A stretch of 64,000 nt of DNA from Sphingomonas sanxanigenens DSM 19645 = NX02 (GTDB lineage: Bacteria; Pseudomonadota; Alphaproteobacteria; Sphingomonadales; Sphingomonadaceae), in NCBI RefSeq assembly GCF_000512205.2, contig NZ_CP006644.1:744001-808000 (forward strand), in the 5' to 3' direction. The notes beneath the pieces were generated by a model. The model was not told the DNA's origin. It saw only the letters and a list, made by a program, of their open reading frames with translations, and did no database searches. Below are positions 60,042-64,000 of this stretch, piece after piece. Both the position numbers and the translations under genes were made by a program. Each line of letters starts with the position of its first letter. Position 1 is the first letter of the stretch.

Positions 60042-61679
60042 ATGATCCGCATATCCGAACTGAAGCTGCCGCTCGACCATCCGGCCGAGGCGCTGCGCGA
60101 GGCCGTGGTGCGCCGGCTGGGCGTGGACGAAGCGGCGGTGCGCAGCGTCACCATCGCCCGCCGCGCCAATGATGCCCGCAAGAAATCCGCGATCCTGCTC
60201 GTCTACACGGTCGACGTCGATGCCGACGACGAGGCCGACATCCTCGCGCGCTTCGCCGGCGACAACCATGTCCGCATGACGCCCGACACCCGTTACCGCT
60301 TCGTCGCCCGCGCGCCGGAACCGTCCACCGCGCGGCGGCCGGTGGTGGTGGGGGCGGGGCCGTGCGGTCTGTTCGCCACCCTGATCCTCGCGCAGATGGG
60401 GTTCCGGCCGATCCTGCTCGAACGCGGCAAGGATGTCCGCCGGCGCACCAAGGATACCTGGGGGCTGTGGCGGCGCAGCGAACTCAACCCCGAATCCAAC
60501 GTCCAGTTCGGCGAGGGCGGCGCCGGCACCTTTTCGGACGGCAAATTGTGGAGCCAGATCAAGGATCCGCGCTTCCTCTCGCGCAAGGTGCTGACCGAAT
60601 TCGTCGAGGCCGGTGCGCCCGAGGATATCCTCACCGAGGCGCACCCGCATATCGGCACCTTCCGCCTCGTCTCGATGGTCGAGCATATGCGCGCCAAGGT
60701 CGAGGCGCTGGGCGGCGAGTATCGCTTCGACACCCGCGTCGACGATCTGGAACTGGCCGAGGGGGCGGATGGCAGGCGCCGGCTGGTCGGGCTGCACCTG
60801 CACGACGGCAACGTCCTCGAAGCCGACCACGTCGTGCTGGCGCTGGGCCACAGCGCGCGTGACAGTTTCGCGATGCTGCATGGTCGCGGCGTCTATATGG
60901 AGGCCAAGCCCTTCTCGATCGGCGTGCGCATCGAACATCCGCAAAGCTGGGTCGACAAGGCCCGCTTCGGCGCCTGCGCGAAGCACCCCGATCTGGGCGC
61001 CGCGGCCTATACGCTGTCGCACCATTGCTCGAACGGGCGCACGGTCTACAGCTTCTGCATGTGCCCGGGCGGGCGGGTGGTGGCGGCAACCTCCGAAGCG
61101 GGGCGCGTCGTCACCAACGGCATGAGCCAATATTCGCGCGCCGAGTTCAACGCCAATTCGGGCCTCGTGGTTGGGATCGATCCGGAGCGCGACTATCCCG
61201 GCCATCCGCTGGCCGGCATCGAACTGCAGCGGTGGCTGGAGGAAATGGCGTTCGCGGCGGGCGGCGGCGACTATCGCGCGCCGGCGCAGCGGGTGGAGGA
61301 TCTGCTCGCGGGACGCGCCTCGACCGCGATCGGCGAGGTGGTGCCCTCCTACAAGCCCGGCGTGACGCCCACCGATCTCGCGACCTGCCTGCCGCCCTTC
61401 GTGATCGAGTCCCTGCGCGAGGCGATCCCGATCTTCGGGCGCCAGATTGCCGGCTACGACCATCCCGACGCGATCATGACGGGGGTGGAAACGCGCACCT
61501 CGTCGCCCGTGCGGGTCACCCGCGGGCGCGATTTCCAGAGCCTCAATGTCGCGCGGCTGTTCCCGGCGGGCGAGGGCGCGGGCTATGCAGGCGGCATCCT
61601 CTCGGCGGCGATCGACGGGATCAAGGTCGCCGAGGCGGTGGCGCTGAGCATCACCGGGGACGTGCGGGCCGCGGCGTAA
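60042..61679 (+). CDS. FAD-dependent oxidoreductase (COG2509-like)
   Basis: A 545-residue flavoprotein. After an N-terminal domain of about 100 residues, the FAD fold begins with VVVGAGPCGLFATLILAQ and continues with the GEGGAGTFSDGKL signature of this family, with the FAD-end GEGAGYAGGI near the C-terminus. Proteins of this type are widespread FAD-dependent dehydrogenases without known substrates. ATG 60042 is used, without a strong SD. It follows the TIR-like gene by 83 bases. Confidence 0.87.
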   Translation: MIRISELKLPLDHPAEALREAVVRRLGVDEAAVRSVTIARRANDARKKSAILLVYTVDVDADDEADILARFAGDNHVRMTPDTRYRFVARAPEPSTARRPVVVGAGPCGLFATLILAQMGFRPILLERGKDVRRRTKDTWGLWRRSELNPESNVQFGEGGAGTFSDGKLWSQIKDPRFLSRKVLTEFVEAGAPEDILTEAHPHIGTFRLVSMVEHMRAKVEALGGEYRFDTRVDDLELAEGADGRRRLVGLHLHDGNVLEADHVVLALGHSARDSFAMLHGRGVYMEAKPFSIGVRIEHPQSWVDKARFGACAKHPDLGAAAYTLSHHCSNGRTVYSFCMCPGGRVVAATSEAGRVVTNGMSQYSRAEFNANSGLVVGIDPERDYPGHPLAGIELQRWLEEMAFAAGGGDYRAPAQRVEDLLAGRASTAIGEVVPSYKPGVTPTDLATCLPPFVIESLREAIPIFGRQIAGYDHPDAIMTGVETRTSSPVRVTRGRDFQSLNVARLFPAGEGAGYAGGILSAAIDGIKVAEAVALSITGDVRAAA

Positions 61680-61694
61680 GGGGTGAGGCCGCGG

Positions 61695-62561
61695 TCATGC
61701 GTTGAAGCCCGCGTCGACCGTGACGACCGAGCCGGTCATGAACTGAGCCGCCGGGCTTGCGAGATAGGCGACGGCTGCGGCGATGTCGGCCGGCTTGCCG
61801 TAGCGGCCGAGCGCGGTCATCCGCCGGTTGGGTTCGGCCCAGTCGCCGTCGGCGGGATTCTGGTCGGTGTCGATCGGCCCCGGCTGGACGAGATTCACGG
61901 TTATGTTCCTGGGGCCGAGTTCGCGGGCGAGCCCGCGCGTGAAGGCGAGCAGTGCCGATTTCGACATCGAGTAGACGGTGAGGCCTGGATAGGGCACGCG
62001 TTCGGCGAGGCAGGAGCCGGTCGTGATGATGCGCCCGCCCGCCTTGAGATGCGGGATCGCGGCCTGCGACGCGAGAACCGCGGCACGCGCATTGACGTTC
62101 ATCAGATCCTCGATGTCGGTGAAGCGCATATCCTCCAGCGGCCCGGAGCGCGAGATGCCGACATTGTTGGCAAGGATATCGAGGCCGCCAAGATAGGCGA
62201 CGGTTTGCGCGATGGAGCGCTTCACGGCCGCCGGATCGCCGCTATCGGCCTGGATCGCGGTGGCGCGACGGCCCATGGCTCTGATCTGCTCGACGACGGC
62301 GGCAGCCTTGTCGGTCGAGCGCAGGTAGGTGATCGCGACGTCGGCGCCGCGCGCGGCGAGTTCCAGCGCGATTCCCGTGCCGATGCCGCGCGATGCCCCC
62401 GTCACCAGCGCGCGCTTGCCGGCAAGCGCGCCGTGTTCGGGCCGGTCGGTGGATTGCGGTGCCGGGGTCAGTGCGGCCGCCGGCGCGGCGATGGCGGCCA
62501 TGCCCGCCGACGCGCCGATCAGCATGCTCCGCCGGCCGATATCGATCTCGTTGATTGCCAT
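61695..62561 (-). CDS. SDR family oxidoreductase with Tat-type signal
   Basis: A 288-residue short-chain dehydrogenase. An N-terminal IGRRSMLIGASAGMAAIAAP is Tat-like, unusual for this family. The Rossmann fold has TGASRGIGTG, NNVGISR, and the catalytic Ser-Tyr-Lys in TGS...YSMSK. ATG 62561 is preferred because GGAG lies six bases upstream; ATG 62573 would add four residues. The aldo/keto reductase gene lies 46 bases upstream on the same strand. Confidence 0.85.
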   Translation of the reverse strand: MAINEIDIGRRSMLIGASAGMAAIAAPAAALTPAPQSTDRPEHGALAGKRALVTGASRGIGTGIALELAARGADVAITYLRSTDKAAAVVEQIRAMGRRATAIQADSGDPAAVKRSIAQTVAYLGGLDILANNVGISRSGPLEDMRFTDIEDLMNVNARAAVLASQAAIPHLKAGGRIITTGSCLAERVPYPGLTVYSMSKSALLAFTRGLARELGPRNITVNLVQPGPIDTDQNPADGDWAEPNRRMTALGRYGKPADIAAAVAYLASPAAQFMTGSVVTVDAGFNA

Positions 62562-62606
62562 CTCGTTCTCCATCGTTTCGCGTTCGGTCGAGGGGGTTTT
62601 TCGATG

Positions 62607-63623
62607 TCAGCTATCGCGGTTGCCGAAGCCGTTCAGCGACCAGCCCGGATATTCCGCCGGCAGGCGGCTGACGGCGTCGAGCCGGGCCAGATCGTCATCG
62701 TCCAGACCGATCCGGGTTGCGCGGATATTCTCGCGCAGCTGCTCGACCCGCCTGGCGCCGACGATGACGGTGGAGACGACCGGCTGCTTCAGCAGCCATG
62801 CGATCGCGATCTGCGCGGGTGCGCTGTCGTGCTTTTCCGCAATGGATCTGAGCACGTCGATCAGCGGCTCGCCCCGCACCCGGTCGATCGGCGGAAAGTC
62901 CAGCTCGGTCTGCCGCCCCCCATCGCCGGTGCCGCCGCCGGAATATTTGCCTGTAAGATATCCGCCGGCGAGCGGGCTCCACACCATGAGCCCCACGCCC
63001 TCCGACACGAGCATCGGCACGATCTCGCGTTCGAGATCGCGGCCGACCAGCGAGTAGTAGGCCTGGAGCGAGGTGATCGGCGCGCGCCGGCTGGCCTGCG
63101 CAAGGCCGATGGCCTTCATCACCTGCCATGCGGCCCAGTTGGACAGCCCGACATAGCGGACGTCGCCGGCCCGAACGAGGGTATCGAGCGTGTCCAGCGT
63201 CTCTTCGATCGGCGTCGCGGGATCGAAAGCGTGGATCTGGTAGAGGTCGATATGATCGACGCCCAGCCGCGCGAGGCTGGCGCGGCATTCGCTCAATAGG
63301 TGCCGTCGCGAGGCGCCACGCCCGTTGGGCCCGGGCCGCATGGAGGCGCCCGCCTTGGTGGCGATGATGATGTCGTCCCGGGCGACGCCGAGGTTGCGAA
63401 AGGATTGGCCGAGGATCTCCTCGCTGCGGCCATACGCATAGATGTTGGCCGTATCGAAGAGGTTGATGCCGGCATCGAGCGCCGCCTTGACGAGGGCGTC
63501 GGCATCCTCCTGCCCGAGCCTTCCCACCTGTCCCCAGATGCCCTCGCTTCCACCGAAGGTCATCGCACCGAAGCAAAGTTCGGAAACGAACAGGCCGCTA
63601 TTCCCCAGCTTGCGCATACGCAT
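62607..63623 (-). CDS. Aldo/keto reductase
   Basis: A 338-residue NADPH-dependent reductase with the family pattern: FDTANIYAYGRSEEILG (Asp and Tyr of the active site), ATKAG lysine, and HIDLYQIHAFD histidine strand, plus the NADP region (QLRENIRATRIGLDD). It would reduce carbonyls of sugars or other small compounds. ATG 63623 has AGGAG seven bases upstream. It likely forms an operon with the downstream SDR gene. Confidence 0.9.
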   Translation of the reverse strand: MRMRKLGNSGLFVSELCFGAMTFGGSEGIWGQVGRLGQEDADALVKAALDAGINLFDTANIYAYGRSEEILGQSFRNLGVARDDIIIATKAGASMRPGPNGRGASRRHLLSECRASLARLGVDHIDLYQIHAFDPATPIEETLDTLDTLVRAGDVRYVGLSNWAAWQVMKAIGLAQASRRAPITSLQAYYSLVGRDLEREIVPMLVSEGVGLMVWSPLAGGYLTGKYSGGGTGDGGRQTELDFPPIDRVRGEPLIDVLRSIAEKHDSAPAQIAIAWLLKQPVVSTVIVGARRVEQLRENIRATRIGLDDDDLARLDAVSRLPAEYPGWSLNGFGNRDS

Positions 63624-63684
63624 CGTCAAACTCCTGCATGGGTGATCGGCGCCGATATCCCGGGCTACCGATCATGGTTTCCGG

Positions 63685-64000
63685 TCAGCCGGCGACGACC
63701 TGCCGCTCGCCGCTGCGCGCGGCATGCTCGACCGCGGCGACCAGCCGGCTGTTGTGAAGCGCGTGCGCGAAGCCGGGCGTATCATGGGTTCCGGCCGCCA
63801 GATCCCGCGCGAGCGCGGCATAGACTTCGCCGACATTGATCGCGGCGCCTGCCCAGAAATCGGCCGCAGTGGGCCCGGAACCGGTGGCGATCGGCGCCGC
63901 AGGCGCCTCGAACGGCACATTGGCGGACAAGGTCAGGTCGCCGACCTGCACGCCCGCGAGGTGATTGCCGGTGAGCTTCAGCCAGCCCTGCGAACCCCGG
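63685..64000 (-). CDS. Gfo/Idh/MocA family oxidoreductase, 3' end only
   Basis: The last 105 or so residues of a reading frame that runs off the window. RGSQGWLKLTGNHLAG, then FAHALHNSRLVAAVEHAARSG is the typical C-terminal end of Gfo/Idh/MocA proteins, as also seen in the complete gene at the other end of the window. It lies just upstream of the aldo/keto reductase gene on the same strand, so the three may form a sugar-metabolism operon. The start and the catalytic lysine are outside the window. Confidence 0.75.
   Translation of the reverse strand, partial: RGSQGWLKLTGNHLAGVQVGDLTLSANVPFEAPAAPIATGSGPTAADFWAGAAINVGEVYAALARDLAAGTHDTPGFAHALHNSRLVAAVEHAARSGERQVVAG

Noticed and set aside
58978-61463. 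824-residue minus-strand frame under the TIR-like and flavoprotein genes
   Set aside because: No domain, biased composition and complete coverage by two well-supported plus-strand genes.
1-64000. tRNA or rRNA genes
   Set aside because: Searched by eye for the T-loop GTTCRA pattern with a matching acceptor stem and for rRNA landmarks; none was convincing.

Overview
The window is about 64 kb of high-GC chromosome from an alphaproteobacterium, most likely Sphingomonas or a close relative (Sphingomonadaceae). The evidence is the GC-rich coding style, two TonB-dependent receptors, sphingomonad-typical small families (UrcA, DUF6481-like, DUF2490, DUF3857-transglutaminase) and a probable EcfG-type general-stress promoter. 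No rRNA or tRNA gene was seen. The assignment rests on gene content, not on a marker gene.

Layout. 1-7.5 kb: a Gfo/Idh/MocA oxidoreductase, a lone HsdR-N-like nuclease-fold protein beside a low-GC three-helix membrane protein, an RTX (calcium-binding repeat) protein and a siderophore-type TonB receptor. 7.5-12.9 kb: a tightly overlapping minus-strand operon matching the uncharacterised Salmonella STM4015-STM4011 cluster: a leucine-rich-repeat-like protein, an ATP-grasp-like protein, a sulfatase-fold hydrolase and two radical SAM enzymes. This is the best candidate for an undescribed pathway. 13-18 kb: a SulP anion transporter behind a structured leader, and a large TonB receptor. 18-25.8 kb: a HAD phosphatase, several very small proteins (two behind a shared leader that can hide the ribosome-binding site), an exported isochorismatase-like hydrolase, a DUF6438-like lipoprotein, Nudix and DUF1801 proteins, and a broken GFA-family gene.

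25.8-34 kb: a candidate terminator-ended small RNA, a DUF2490 protein, a MocR regulator facing a DUF983/cytochrome c operon across an inverted repeat, a RidA/LysR divergent pair, UrcA, and two L,D-transpeptidases with a lipoprotein. 34-44.4 kb: an orphan pair of tail-tube-like proteins, a diguanylate cyclase, a 1166-residue DUF3857/transglutaminase protein, an exported peroxiredoxin, and a membrane kinase fused to TonB-C-like and OmpA-like domains, then a cold-shock gene and small proteins.

44.4-50.2 kb is the mobile part: a decayed IS5-type transposase, an orphan phage portal gene with its small partner, and an intact IS110-family element that appears to have landed inside a dispersed inverted-repeat (REP-like) element. 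A second, uninterrupted copy of that element lies 1 kb away. 50-64 kb: GFA-family and other small proteins, a cyclopropane-fatty-acid synthase, a glutaminyl cyclase, a low-GC lipoprotein, a GH2 beta-galactosidase with a hexanucleotide repeat in its 3' end, a TIR-like membrane-anchored protein, a flavoprotein, SDR and aldo/keto reductases, and the 3' part of another Gfo/Idh/MocA gene.

Gene starts were chosen from visible Shine-Dalgarno (SD) sequences and protein starts. Family names come from recognising motifs by eye, without any database search.
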